DNA of 64,000 nt, taken from positions 5,177,652 to 5,241,651 of the forward strand of contig CM035359.1 in NCBI GenBank assembly GCA_020137815.1, given 5' to 3'. The notes under the pieces were generated by a model that was given only the letters and a program-made list of their open reading frames with translations, was not told the origin of the DNA and made no database searches. The DNA comes from Hormiphora californensis. Lineage: Eukaryota > Ctenophora > Tentaculata > Cydippida > Pleurobrachiidae. Within the stretch, counting starts at the first letter, position 1, and each line of letters begins with the position of its first letter. Positions 45,205 to 58,600 of the stretch are shown piece after piece. The position numbers were made by a program, and so were the translations under genes.

Positions 45205-46260
45205 TCCACTGATAGAGGGGTAATCAATAGACAAACAGCGACTGTGGTCGTACTGTATGTTAAAACAGTAAGTTTTTGAGGAAAAGGGCTCCAACGTTGA
45301 GATGTCATGTGAAGCAGGAGACGGACTCGTGCATTCTTCAGAATTCTACTGACCCCAAGATACGTGCCCTCACACTGGCTATGCAAAAAATGAAAAGATT
45401 CTAACTAACCTCCATAAGACTCAGAGCCCTGAAAGAGATTCGACGAACTTGTAGAGACATGGAAAACAAAGTCCTACATGGAGATTCCTGAAGGCAAACT
45501 GGAAGAAGGGGGATGCGACCCTGATTGCGACCTGGGCCTGCTCAACAAAAGAGCCTCACACAGATACAACCCGAAGCCGATGTATTGTGCTCCATATCAC
45601 GCCATTCGACAAACTGGCTGAAGCTGGCTATCGAGAAAGATCAAGGAGTGACTGAGAAATTGCTTATCTGTCACCAACACAAACTATCGTTGAACACTCC
45701 TAAACGGATCACGAAAACTTGCCACGGATACTATAATCTCGTTCAACACGAGCGGAGCTGTCGCCCTCCCTTGGGAATGGTGCACTGGACTACGGTATTT
45801 CCTTCTGACATCAAAAGTTGTGAGCCACTATGCAGAGAAAGTTGCTCGAGAATGAATAACTACAGATCCTCTTGGCTTCCAATACAGGACGGACACCCCC
45901 ATCGGGCATTTTACCCTTACCTGGTCTTCTAGACAAATCACAGAAAGGCGGGCGCTACTGATCGACGTCGCTTACCAAAAGACAGGTCGTCTCGGACAGG
46001 GAGATTGGAGAAGATCGAGAAGTACTCCAGAACTACGGAGGGAGCTCACACGACTTTGGAACATTCAAAAGTCCACTGTCATCCCTATCGTGATTGTAGC
46101 TCTCTTGGCGAGTCAGACCCCCCGCCTGGATAAGTACCTGACTGGCTATACCCAACTCGCTCCCAATCGTACTAACCGTTGCCTCCCAGGTCGGTGCCAA
46201 AAGGGTCGTCCTCTTTAACTCGAGAAACACGGCTCCTGGAAAGTTTCTCGAACATGTAAT
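45205..46260 (+). pseudogene. Decayed LINE, 3' region after the reverse transcriptase
   Basis: Pieces in several plus-strand frames. The clearest, about 45930-46200, reads ALLIDVAYQK, then ELRRELTRLWN and STVIPIVIVALLASQ, the typical tail of many animal LINE polyproteins (L-W-x-x-x-x-x-x-V-I-P-I-V-I-x-A-L-G). Upstream, 45525-45932 holds LLICHQHKLSLNTPKRITKT, a Cys/His-containing stretch. Frames are broken, so it is not functional. It begins at the gap. Confidence 0.55.
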
Positions 46261-47089
46261 TAGCCTCTGTACCCCACTCGATGTATATTTGTATGTAGTT
46301 TTTTATTTCGATTCATCACAATCCACCGTATCCTCGCTTGCTCTTAGACTGCCTTAATTCCTTCCAGAAGTTTTGGTTCCAGACGTTTGTTCTGATAGGT
46401 TGACTCTGTCTTAGATTCCCTATCCAGCAGCTGCGCTTCTTTCCAGATTAGTTTAAGAGATGTCTTTTGTCTGCCACCATGAGCTTTACTTCCCCTATCT
46501 CTTATTTTTCCTTATCCTTAACCTATATGTACATGTTTCACACTACCCCTTTGTACTTGTTGCTACGTCACCTTTACTCGCGTCAGGCCCTTCCGGGCCT
46601 CAGATATCAACAGGATCCGGGCTCCGGGGGATTTAAAACCCTGTTCCACACAGGGGCCATTCGGCCCCCATTGTGAGTGTGGGTGTAGTGGAGACGCGAG
46701 GAGCTAGAGAGAGATATAGATATAGCGAGCGATAGTAGCGCGAGCAGACTGCTATAGACTAGCTCGCAGAATAGCGAGCGCTGAGCGTACTTAGAGAGCG
46801 AGAGATAGAGAGCGAGATAGCGATATATTCGCGCGCGCGCGGCGCTCGCCTTGCTCGCGCTCGTCTTTTCGCTGGCGCGCCTCCTCTCGCCCCCTGCGCG
46901 CACCCTCTCTGTCTCCCCCCTCGCTCGAAAAGTTATCCTTAATGTGGGTTTAATGGGTTATTTGTCCAAAAAATTAAATTTTGTGACCATAAAATTGAAA
47001 CTCATTATATAATTTTAAACGGTAATCGTCAAGATAAAGGGGAACATTTTTTTACAAATTGACTTGAAAATTGAGGATATAAAATGTTT

Positions 47090-47250
47090 TAGTCAAACCT
47101 CGATTTACCCGATCCTTGATTTATCAGACGGATGTATTTCCCAATATTCAAAGAGACCGGTTAATCGCTGTCAGGCCAATGCTCTGACCACGGTTCTCGA
47201 ACGCTCTTATTTGAAAGAAATAGGGTCAGGTAAATCGAGGGTTGACCGCA
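47090..47250. mobile_element. Probable old pogo-type MITE
   Basis: TTAGTCAAACCTCGATTTACCC at the left and TAAATCGAGGGTTGACCG at the right are inverted, in the style of the CAGTCGGACCCCGATTTA family but diverged. Confidence 0.45.
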
Positions 47251-47488
47251 AATATCACGTGTCCAATGATTCCTTTGTTAACTGTTGGCAAATTGTGTGG
47301 CTATGTTTTCTGTTTTGTTTGAACAAAATCAACGTGTTTCAGTTTGTTTTGAACTCAGGCGGCATGTTATATAATATATATAGTGTTCACAGTGTATCTC
47401 GGGGGAATATCAAAGTCCGTGTGAGTTGTGTGGCAACTGGCAAACGATGCTGGTCCAAATTCAAGTTTTTGGTACCTCGAGGTAGTAC

Positions 47489-47535
47489 TTGGTGACATTG
47501 ACACCTAGTGCGACCGAGATCGGGCTCGCACATAT
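47489..47535 (+). mobile_element. Single terminal repeat of the 9-bp-TSD Mutator-like family
   Basis: TTGGTGACATTGACACCTAG followed by TGCGACCGAGATCGGGCTCG matches the ends of the elements at 51651 and 56502. No matching right end was found, so it is a fragment. Confidence 0.5.
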
Positions 47536-47861
47536 GTGAAGCACACAGGTATAGCAATGGTGCCAACCTCAGTACTACAGTTACGTGTGGCATCATGCAA
47601 CATATGAGAGTCTGAATTCGAGTCACAGTTATTACTATAGTACTGCACTATTATAGTACTACACCGGCACGTGCGACACAAGTTGCACTCCAACAATCAG
47701 TGATTGAATCACTGCACTACAAGTGCGAAGAAGGTCCTGTGAAGCTATCATGTGACTCTGAGGCAGCGACCTGGTCCATCTCTATCCCCTGGGCATTACT
47801 TAGCACAGAACTGAATCCAACTGAGTATGCGTCCCTCCTGCCACCAACCACCTGAAAGTGT

Positions 47862-48174
47862 TGTGGGGTTGAGAACTTGTAGTTTGGGGGTTGAGAACTT
47901 GTAGTTTGGGGGTTGAGAACTTGTAGTTTGGGGGTTGAGAACTTGTAGTTTGGGGGTTGAGAACTTGTAGTTTGGGGGTTCAGAGCTTGTAGTTTTGGGG
48001 TTGAGAACTTGTCGTTTGGGGGTTGAGAACTTGTAGTTTGGGGGTTGAGAACTTGTAGTTTGGGGGTTGAGAACTTGTAGTTTGGGGGTTGAGAACTTGT
48101 CGTTTGGGGGTTGAGAACTTGTAGTTTGGGGGTTGAGAACTTGTAGTTTGGGGGTTGAGAACTTGTAGTTTGGA
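47862..48174. repeat. 23-bp minisatellite, about 13 copies
   Basis: Unit GTTGAGAACTTGTAGTTTGG plus GGG, with few variants (CGTTT, TTCAGAGC). Minus-strand frame gives a Gln/Asn/Ser/Pro repeat, but there is no evidence that it is coding. Confidence 0.95.
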
Positions 48175-48179
48175 GTTCA

Positions 48180-49600
48180 ACTAGACTCTATGCTATGGAG
48201 TTGTGTCTTGTCATAACGTATAACTCATACTACGCGACTTTGTCATATCGAGCACACGGTTCGGTTCGGAGAGAACAGTCTTTTGCTCTCAGGCATCGGT
48301 GCTGACCTGATCTAGGCACACTGTTATTTATAGTATCAAACTGGGGTCTGGTGGTGCTGCAGGCATGGGGAAAGACTAAACTGCATTACTTCCCAGTTCC
48401 CAGTTTTTATCTAAACTCACAGTGTCCGATAATGTATAATATACACTGTATATAATTGTGAGTCCGGGTATCGTGACCTTCACCTCGTGCTGCAGTAGCT
48501 GTCGACCAAAATAGCGACACGCTAGCCAGATGTTGTTGTTGTTACTAGCAAGGTTTCCTAACAACAAGCGGTCCAGCTGCGGCGGGTGTGTGTGGGGTGA
48601 AACAAGCCAGTATTTTAGAAATAGACACTTCAATTCAAGATGTAGTGTCGGTGTGTATTCATTTCCCGACCATTTCCAAAATGTACCGCTACAACACCGG
48701 TTTAAAAAGCATTGCCTGCTGCGTAGTTGTTTAGTTAGTGGGAAATTGAATTTGGAGTTGTGCAAGAATAGAGAGATAATTAGTGCTGCAAACCTGACAG
48801 CTGTCTGTATCTATCTTTCTATCTTTCTATCTCTCTATCTCTGTATCTATCTATCTCTGTATCTATCTTTCTATCTTGTTCTGTATCTTGCAAGTTTCAT
48901 GAAAAGTATCAAGAAAAGTATGGATTACAACTTATTCGATGGCGTCATTTTGTATCTCTTTTCAATTGTATCATTAACAATATAATTGCTGCAGACCTCA
49001 GCTCGTGCTCTCTCGTTCTCTTTTTCTTTCTCTATAATATTTCCCCCTCTTTCTCTCATTATATCTTTATCGGCTAATCTATCTCTTTTGAATTGCCTCT
49101 ACCAACCAGCAAAACTCCAGTGGTAAACTTTTGAGCTCTCTATTTGATTGTTTGATACATGCACTAATTAGAATCTACTGAGGCGTATAACGATTATGCA
49201 GCGCTCTAAGTTTTTTCACCGAGCCTTTCATCTTGCAATCTCTCTTTTTTTCTATCCTTAATCCTGCTTCTTTCTCTCTCTCAATCGCCTCTATCTCTCT
49301 CTCCCCATTTCCTTCCCTATCTCTGAATCAATTCTTTAATTGCCTTCGTCTCGATTCTTCGTTGTTCAACCTCTCTGTACGAGGTTCTCGTCAATATAAT
49401 AGTTGTGTGCATGATCTTCAATCGATATTTGTTTGTGATTCTGATTGTCTTCAGATATTACTGGTAGTAATCAGATTAATATGTCTTGTTATATGTGATG
49501 ACATAAGACTGCCCTCTCCGAACGGGGCACGAAGAAATAGTCACATAGTATCATGACAAGTTGAATGATCTTGAATTATGACAAGTTGAATCTTGAATTA
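48180..49600. other. Non-coding stretch downstream of the TMEM145-like exons
   Basis: Contains CTAT/CTGT tetranucleotide patches (48808-48890) and CT-rich DNA (49010-49060, 49230-49320). The last exon(s) of the TMEM145-like gene should lie here or further left but were not recognised. Confidence 0.4.
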
Positions 49601-49611
49601 TTAGCTCTTAC

Positions 49612-52600
49612 CGTTCCCGTTGCTTTGAACATGTCAGCTCTGTCTGGGTGAAATACAGCGGGGGCATCGACAACCCTGTCTGATGTCACACTGATACCAA
49701 TCTAGGGGAGTGGGAGGGTTAGAGATGTCACACTGATACCAATCTGCATAGGTCATAGGGGAGTGGGAGGGGTTAGAGATGTCACACTAATACCAATCTA
49801 CATAGGGGAGTGGGAGGGTTAGAGATGTCACACTAATACCAATCTACATAGGGGTCACCACACACCAAAGTTAAAATTAAAATTAAAATTTGACGTTTTT
49901 GGTCATAACTCTGCCATTTCTTGACCAAAAACGTCAAATTTTAATTTTAATTTTAACTTTGGTGTGTGGTGACCCTAGGGGAGTGGGAGGGTTAGAGGGG
50001 GGGGGGGTTAGAGGGGATTGGGAGGGTTAGTGGGAGGGTTAGTGGGGATTGGGAGGGTTAGTACCAATCTACACAGGGGTCCCCTGTAGATTGGTACTAA
50101 CCCCATCATTCTCTAACCCACTCCCCTGTCAGGGGACGGGGTTATTTGAGAGTCTGACAGACAGACAAAATACAGACAGACAGACAAACCTGGGTAGTTT
50201 TAACGTTGAAGGGAAACAGTTTGTTTGCGTTTGATGGCCTAGTTAGAACCAAGAAAACTGAGAATGCCAGGAAAGTGTTGGTGTTTAGTACAATGTCCAC
50301 AGCCCGTTCTCTGTAACTATCATCTAGGTAGAAGGAGGCCAGAAGTACTACGATAGGCTTAGCGAGGAACCTGGGAGAGTAACAATGAGAGTGGGGATAG
50401 CAGGTAAGAGAGGGAGTTTATGAGTTGCTAAAACTAAAAGAGAGATAGCGAGGGTTTGTGGAGATATCAAGTAATTGTAGGTCACCAACTAGGAGGATAT
50501 AAGAAGTATGAGATCGAGAAATTTAACTCGGTCTTACCCCCAGAATCCATGCCGCACTAAACCTACCAGAAAGTGTATGCGAAGTAGAAGTAGCAGTAAA
50601 ACGTCTTCTTGTCTTGGTAGTTCTTCAGAGTGTTAAATGTACAGCTTGTGAACCAAATCCACATCTAAATGGTAGGAAATTTCCCGGAAATTTTGTTGAA
50701 AATGAGAAATATAACTTTTTATCCGGCCTCTGAGACAACCACAATGTCATCTAAATTACTCACCAGAACAAGTGTTACCATGACAGAAAAACCAGGGGCA
50801 CTCTCATACTCGTATAGAACCTGGCCCGGATCAAACATCTGCAAATTCAAGGGTAAACGATGGGGTTATTAAATACACAATTGGGGTGACAAGTCCCAAG
50901 TTTACTGAAACAGTTGCAGTGAATGCCTTAATATAGGGGTTATGGGGGGGGGGGGCCAAGGCCAAAAAAAGCCAGATCAATCCCGGATTTTAGGGCGGGT
51001 CTGGCTTTTTTTGGCTTTTTTGGCCCTACTTTTTTGGTCATTTTGGCATGTAATTCTGACATTATATGGTCTGTTTGACATTAAAAACACTTTCAAATGG
51101 CTTCTTTGATCTAGTTTTACCATTTTATATCGTTAGGGAAAAAAATTTTATACCGAAAAAAGTTTGATATAAAAAAGCCAGATCAAAAAAAGCCAGATCA
51201 AAAAAACCCAAAAAAAGCCAGATCAAAAAAAGCCAGATCAAAAAAAGCCAGATCAAAAAAAGCCAAAAAAAGCCAGATCAAAAAAAAGCCAGATCAAAAA
51301 AAGCCAGATCAGACCCGGATTTCAGGGCGGGTTTGGCTTTTTTTGGCCTTGCCCCCCCCCCCCCCCCCGTTATAAGGGGTTCGTGGTCCCCCCGGTTTAT
51401 CAGAAAATAGTGTTTCATTTTTAGGGGACGCTCCTGGAGTCTGTACTAGCAAGTTGGCTGATATATGCCACAAGGCAGTACATTTCTTTTTTTTAGTGGA
51501 TTTTTTACTTACATAAGCCTCCCAAAGGAGTGCTATGATTTGAGCAAGGAGGTAGAATGTTATAGAAGCAGATAGAATCACCGTCCCTTGTGTACTTATT
51601 CTCCCCCTGTGCAGTGGGTGAAACTAGTTGTTATAGTGGTGGACCTGGAGTTGGTGACATAGACACCTGGCGCGACCCCCGCACACAGGTGTCCGCTCCG
51701 CCCCCTAAAAAAGGGTCGTGTCTTTCAAGGCTTTTTGCACGCGATCCACTGGACCGATTTGCATCCGGTTTGTCGCAAAAGACTACAAATTGATTCTAAT
51801 ATACTGGAAAATACCCGAGAAGTTTGTCTGTCAACAGGAAGTCAAATCTATAATCTGGCTTCCGAGCCTTTTTGCACCACTCCCAGGCGGTTTAGACTGA
51901 GTCTGACGATATTGGGAGATAGGTTGAGGCCTTGTTAGTACAGAAAATACCCGGCATCAAATTCTGATGCTAATTGCATCAACATATCTCCCAATATCTT
52001 CTAAATCGCATGGGCGTAGTGCAGAAACTGTCGGAAGTCAGATTATAGATTTGACTTTGACGCGATCCACTGGACCGATTTGCATCCGGTTTGTCGCAAA
52101 AGACTACAAATGATCCTAATATACTGAAAAATACCCGAGAAGTTTGTCTGTGAACAGGAAATGGGTCAAAATTGACACTGAACAGTGTCAATTTTGACCC
52201 ATTTCCTGTTCACAGACAAACTTCTCGGGTATTTTTCAGTATATTAGGATCATTTGTAGTCTTTTGCGACAAACCGGATGCAAATCGGTCCAGTGGATCG
52301 CGTGCGACATCCCTTGAAAGAAACGACCCTTTTTGGGGCGGAGCGGGCACCTGTGTGCGGGGGTCGCGCCAGGTGTCTATGTCACCAAGACCTGGAGTAA
52401 TCACACTGTAATAGTTTGTTTGAACAAAGCAAGCATAGTTATCCTTTAACTCATCAATACAGACGCTGGGGGTGTGGCCCAGTTTTCCAATAACTAATCC
52501 CACCCTTGTTGAGAAAAGCCTGGTACCCCGGGGTACTAGGTACCAGCCCTTACTCAACAATTCCTAAACGATTCAATACTTTTAATTACTCACTTTACAA

Positions 52601-55600
52601 CGGTCCAGCCCTTGCTTAGAAGGATCAGAAGCAGGATGAAACAGGTATCAGACAAAACACACAACCCCTTTCCTAGAATGGGATGATAAGATAAATACAT
52701 TCGGACCCCGGTATACCGGGCACCCTGATTTACCGGGCAAAACCCTTTCCCCCGAACATCCCGATAAATCGGGGTCTGACTCTATAGTAAATTCTAAGAA
52801 ATATCATAGTAATTATTCGTACTGCATATCGCTTTAATAATATTTAGGGCCAAACCCATTTTCATGAAAATCGGAGTTTAATGCATTAAATTCCGATTTC
52901 CGATGGCGATAACTATATATTGTTATGGAATTATTACGATCGCTCGTCGACATTCCTTCCCGAATATAGTTAGAATCTCAGATACCTAACTGAAACTTGA
53001 AAGTGAAGCCAAAGTTCGAGCTGGGACACAGCAGTTGAACCAACTCAGGCCGGGAAGGAAGGGATATAAACATACCTACATATTCGATTGGTTTGTATTC
53101 AAACCCCGTGTGGTGTATTAGAATTCTCGAAGTGCACGTAGCAACGGTTGCTAGGAACCGGAATACAACTGATACCGTGTATATCTTGAAGGAGGTGTGG
53201 TAAAACTGCTTCTTTGCCAAAACCACTGAAACATTACACAATGGAGTTTTAGATATACATACTTCCGGGTTGGCAAGCCCATGCACTCGTTTTAGTATAC
53301 TTCCGGGTTGTAAAAGTAATCAGGAACTATATAGGGGGGTGTCACTCTTTTTGTCTACTTTTGCCTACTTTTGTCTCAATCTACAGCAAAGTAGACAAAA
53401 GTAGACAAATTCTTTTCAAGTTAAGAAAACAATTTTTACATTTTCTGTACTCTCATGGAAGCTGGCAGTGCCAGTGGCACGAAAAGCAGCCACGTACTGC
53501 GTTTGGTAATCACATTCACAATGCCCAGCTTGGCTCACATACTAATCTTTTAGAGTCACGTACCAGCTTGGACCTTGGTCACATACCTGACACTCTAGCT
53601 GTTAGAGCCAGTAGGTAGATAAGGATACCTATAAATCCAATCTGATGTCTCTAGAATTCCTGGGACAAAATACACAACTTATAACATAATCTTTTTTAAT
53701 CTGTTTTTTGTGAACGCCCCCTCGAAGTAAAATGTTTAGAGGCCTATGTAATAGAATAATATGTTCTGTGAAAACTAACTACCACACAGGAAACCAATAT
53801 AATAGAGGGTTAGAACATAACAAGAGCATGCCTCTTTAAACGAGTCTCATCCCCTCCCCTCCCCTTCCCTCACCACCTTCCCTCCCTCCCCCCTTCCCCC
53901 CCCCCCCCCCCCAATAAACGACTTACCAATCTCATCAGCTGACACGTGTTTAGTCCAAAATGACTCCCCGTTAGTTAGTTCCACAGTGTAATCCATAGTA
54001 GTTACTCCCTGAAAAACACGTCCAAGATGAATAATATACATTTCATGATAACTTGATTTTAGAGTGCTAAGCTTTTAAGCTATATGTATTAGTAAAGGGT
54101 ACGGTACTGGGGTAATGGCTGTCAGAGAGAACTGTGGTCAGAGCATGACAGGGGGATGGGGTAAATGAAAGGACATACGTTGGGGTTTATACAGTTGGAG
54201 ATGGCAAAATACCACCATCTTGCCTTGGAGTTTTGGAAACCTATGTAACCTGAAATGTATTAATATTGTATTAATAATAATAATAATAATAACTATGTTT
54301 GTATTCCGCCCATATCCGACAGGGACAGAGCAGTAGAACTGTTGCTGTCACTGAAGGATGATCTGAACGGTTAACATACTTGAATAGACCTGCCGACTAA
54401 TCCTTAATATTGCACAAAAAAATGGTAAAGAAAAAACAACGGCCCACATAACTATCGGTAACTGAAAACATAACAGACTGAGATAGAGTCCTGGAACTCT
54501 AAAAAGATGGTTTAAAAGTCCAATAGATAGAAAACACTCGTGCTATGAAAAAAACCCAAAACGTGCTTCACACTTCTGCTCGCCACGAGCCAAAATACAG
54601 AAAAAAAATAAAACAGGTACCAGCTAGAGCACAAACCTCAATAAGATGGAGAGAACACTCCTAGGACAATCAGGATTCACCGAAAGCCTCAATGAAGAGA
54701 CTAGTCTTGAGCTTAGACTTGAAAGAGTCCACAGAGTCAATTGCTCTCAGATCAATGGAAAGCTTATTCCAGATTTCAGGCAGATAAACCGACGGACGTC
54801 TCCTCCTCAACTTAGAAGTTGCATTCACACTGGATAGCTTAGGATACCTCAGCTTGAGGCTATCAGGCTGAGCGTTTCCTCTGGTAGTCCGGATCACATG
54901 TAGTCCATCATCCACAGGGACCTGTTCCTGCAGGTACACTGGAGCCAAGCCATGTACAATCTTGTACGCCATTAAGCAAACCTTGAACTTAACTCGCTGT
55001 TCAATCGGGAGGACGTGCATTTCACTCAAGTAGGGCATGTAACTGTCCTGGTGACCATACAGGCCATACACAAATCTGACACATGAGTTCAGAACTCGCT
55101 GCAAGCTATCCAGGAGCTTCTTTGGTAAGCCAGAATAAAGGACATTACAGTAGTCAAGTCTCGAAACGATGAGTTGCTTCACCAGAAGCATCTTGGTCGG
55201 TTTATCCAAACATCGGTTAACCTGCCACAAATTCTTGAGAAGCATTCCACATTGCTTCTTAACACTGTTGATCTGCCTTTCCATCGAAATGTTACTGTCA
55301 AGGAATACACCCAGGGTCTTCCCTGCAGATCCAGTAAATTCCATAGGGCTGATTTCCACTCCTCCAAAGCTTACTGTGGGCTGGAAGACCATCTTATCCA
55401 GAGCACTGCTCTTACCTAACAGTAAAAACTCTGTCTTTGCCTCATTACACTTAAGCCAGTGATCACTCATCCACAGTTTCACACTTGATAGACACTCCTC
55501 AATCCTCTCCTTCGCTGCATTCCAACCATCCTCGTCAGTAGGCACAAGACTGATGTAAAGTTGCGAGTCATCAGCGTATAGCTTAATCCTCAGACCAAAG

Positions 55601-58600
55601 GGTCTAACCAAGTCCTGGAGCTCCTCGACATACAACAAGAACAATACCGGCCCAAGCAGTGACCCCTGTGGAACTCCACATATCAGCGTGATGATCCTCG
55701 AAAGTTCCCCCTCCACATTAACTCGGTAATTCCTACACTGTAGATAGCTGGTAAACCAATCCAGCACAGAGCCTTTCACTCCAAAACGTCCTTCCAGAGT
55801 CTCTAGCAGCTTCCCATGGTCCACTGTATCAAAGGCGGCACTCATGTCTAATAGAAAGAGGCCAGTGACCTTTCCTTCATCAAGGTCTCGTAGTAAATCA
55901 TCAAACATACCCATCAGGAGTGTTTCACAACTGTGTCCCACCCGATAACCCGATTGATGTTTGTTCAGTAACTCATTCTCATTGAGGTATGAGTTCAGCT
56001 GCTCTAGGACAACCTTTTCCAGTAATTTGGAGATAAACGATAGGTTGGAGACTGGACGGTAGTTGGATAAGGAGTCTTTGTCCCCATGGGGGTTCTTAAT
56101 CGTAGGAAAAACCAATGCTTGTTGAAGAATATCAGGAACGCTGGAACACTGGAGTGATAGGTTTACAAACTTGCACAAAACGGTGGCCAGCTCATCAATG
56201 CAACCTTTCACCAACCACGTAGGTATGAGATCAAGATCACAGGTCTTGTCAGGCATATCTTTGATAATCCTCATTAGTTTCTCTGGGGAAACTTCCTCAA
56301 ACTTTTCAAAACAACAGACAGGGGTCTGATGTAAAACATTCCTCGTTGTCCTCTGGTTCTGCTCCTCTAACACAGTAGTTCGGATCCGCAATACAGTAAT
56401 TAACTTAACTTTGATACTAATTGATAAATAATAAAACTTGATGTGCTTAAATGTGACTCCATTTCCAAAAGGGTGCTGAAAATGCTAAACATGGTTTCTT
56501 CTTGGTGACATAGGGGGATTCACCACATACAGCACCGGTGCGAACTCCAGTAATGTCGCACCACATACTGTCGGTGGAAACTTCAGTACAGTGAGTGTAT
56601 GTGGTGCCTCTTACTGAACAATCAATAAAAAACCTTCAAAACAAGCTAAAAACACGTAATTTTTTGTGAAATATCTTCCTCTCACTAATACCGAACTCTC
56701 TCTACCTCCTTTTCTCTCTCTTGTTATGTTTAGCTCCACTTATCTCTCTCTTATCTTTCCCGATTGCAGCACATATTTTCTCGATATGTCGGATAATCTC
56801 GCCCTTGTTCTAGGTGTGGCCCTTTCTGTCGTAGTGAGAGTGCGTGCGCCTCTTATTGGTTGCTGTGGTGTGGGTGTGTGTGTGTATTGTGAGATGCAGG
56901 TCTGTCATTGGCTAGTGCGCGCACGTGACCCCCACGTGACCTTTCAGTTCAGTACGAAGAGCACATACAGCACCGTACTGATCTTTTCTGAGCTAAGCTC
57001 ACGTGAGATTGTGTACTGATAGTCCCACCGATATTTATCAGTAAGAGGCACCACATACGGCAGTGCGTACTGAAGTTTGCACCGAAAGTGTTGTATGTGC
57101 TAGTGAGAACTGAAGTTAGAGGCACCACATACGGCGGTGCGAATTTCAGTACAGTGCTGTATGTGGTCCCCCTTAGACACCGTGCGCGACCAAGATTGAG
57201 CTCACACACAGGTGTCTGCTCCGCCCCAAAAAGGGTCGTTTCTTTCAAGGGATGTTGCACGCGATCTACTGGACCGATTTGCATCCGGTTTGTCGCAAAA
57301 GACTACAAATGATCCTAATATACTTGAAAATACCCGAGAAGTTTGTCTGTCAACAGGAAGTGGGTCAAAATTGACACTGAAGTCAAACCTATAATCTGGC
57401 TTCCGAGAGTTTCTGCACTACGCCCATTCGATTTAGAAGATATTGGGAGATATGTTGATGCAATTAGCATCAGCTATTAATGGCGGGTATTTTCCAGTAC
57501 TCACAAGAGTTCAACCTATCTTCTGAGTTCTGATACCCTCAGATTCATTCTACACCGTCTGGGAGTGGTGCAAAAGGCTCGGAAGCCAAATTATAGATTT
57601 GACTTCAGTGTCAATTTTGACCCACTTCCTGTTGACAGACAAACTTCTCGGGTATTTTCCAGTAAACTAGGACCAATTGTTGGCCACATTGATGCCTGAG
57701 TGAGATCGAGGTCGCGCAGCGACCGAGATCGATCTCACATCTAGGCCTCCGGCCCGTTATTGATTTTAGAGCAAACTTTTTCAAAGACCTGGCTGCAAGG
57801 AACTACTGAACCGAGTTACATCTCGTTTGTTGCTCCTGGCAGGTAATTGTCTCTAGTTTTACGGAAAATACCCGCGAGTATCAGCATTTGAGGAATAGTG
57901 GGTCAAAATTGACTCTAAACATGGGCAATTCTTTAAAGACCTGGCTGCAAGCTCCTACTCGGTCCTGGGACAATCTGCGGGTACTGGGAGAATCGTCATG
58001 GCCCTGTGAGCATGGGAAAATACCCGCCGATTCATCACGATGCGAAATGAGGCGGTAATTGACGTTTGAGTAGTGCTAGGTCAGCTAAAAAGGTCTCCCA
58101 AAACAGTCTGTCGCGCGGGATTTGCTGAAAAACGTGCTTTACATCGCGCGCACGTGAGTTCTTGCTGTCCACGGGCCGGGAGCCTATTCTTCGCGGAGCG
58201 AGAATAGGTTGCATTGGAGCCAAGACCAATTGGTAGTCTCATGAAACAAGCGGGATGTAAATCGGTCGAGTGGATCACTTGAAATTTGGCTTGAAAGACA
58301 CGACCCTTTTTTAGGGGGCGGAGCGGACACCTATGTGCGAGCTCGATCTCGCACGCACTAGGTGTCAATGTCACCAAGGTTTCTTCAATCTCCATAATAC
58401 TAAAGATGATTTCCGTTTCCTGGTATGAATCAAACTCATTCTAACTGTGCTACGTCACTAGGGTATGTTATGCAGAAGTTAGGATAATAATTACATATTC
58501 CCCTAGACATATCAATTTATCACCAGATCCCATATAACCTATATCATGGGGTCGTATAACCTATTATATAGTGGGTTGCTGCCCGGTCGTTCCTAACAAA

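Noticed and set aside
45079-45386. Open frames across the N run
   Set aside because: They translate unknown bases; no claim can be made.
47862-48174. Regular repeats that might suggest a CRISPR array
   Set aside because: Units are contiguous 23-bp copies with no spacers, in an animal genome; it is a minisatellite.
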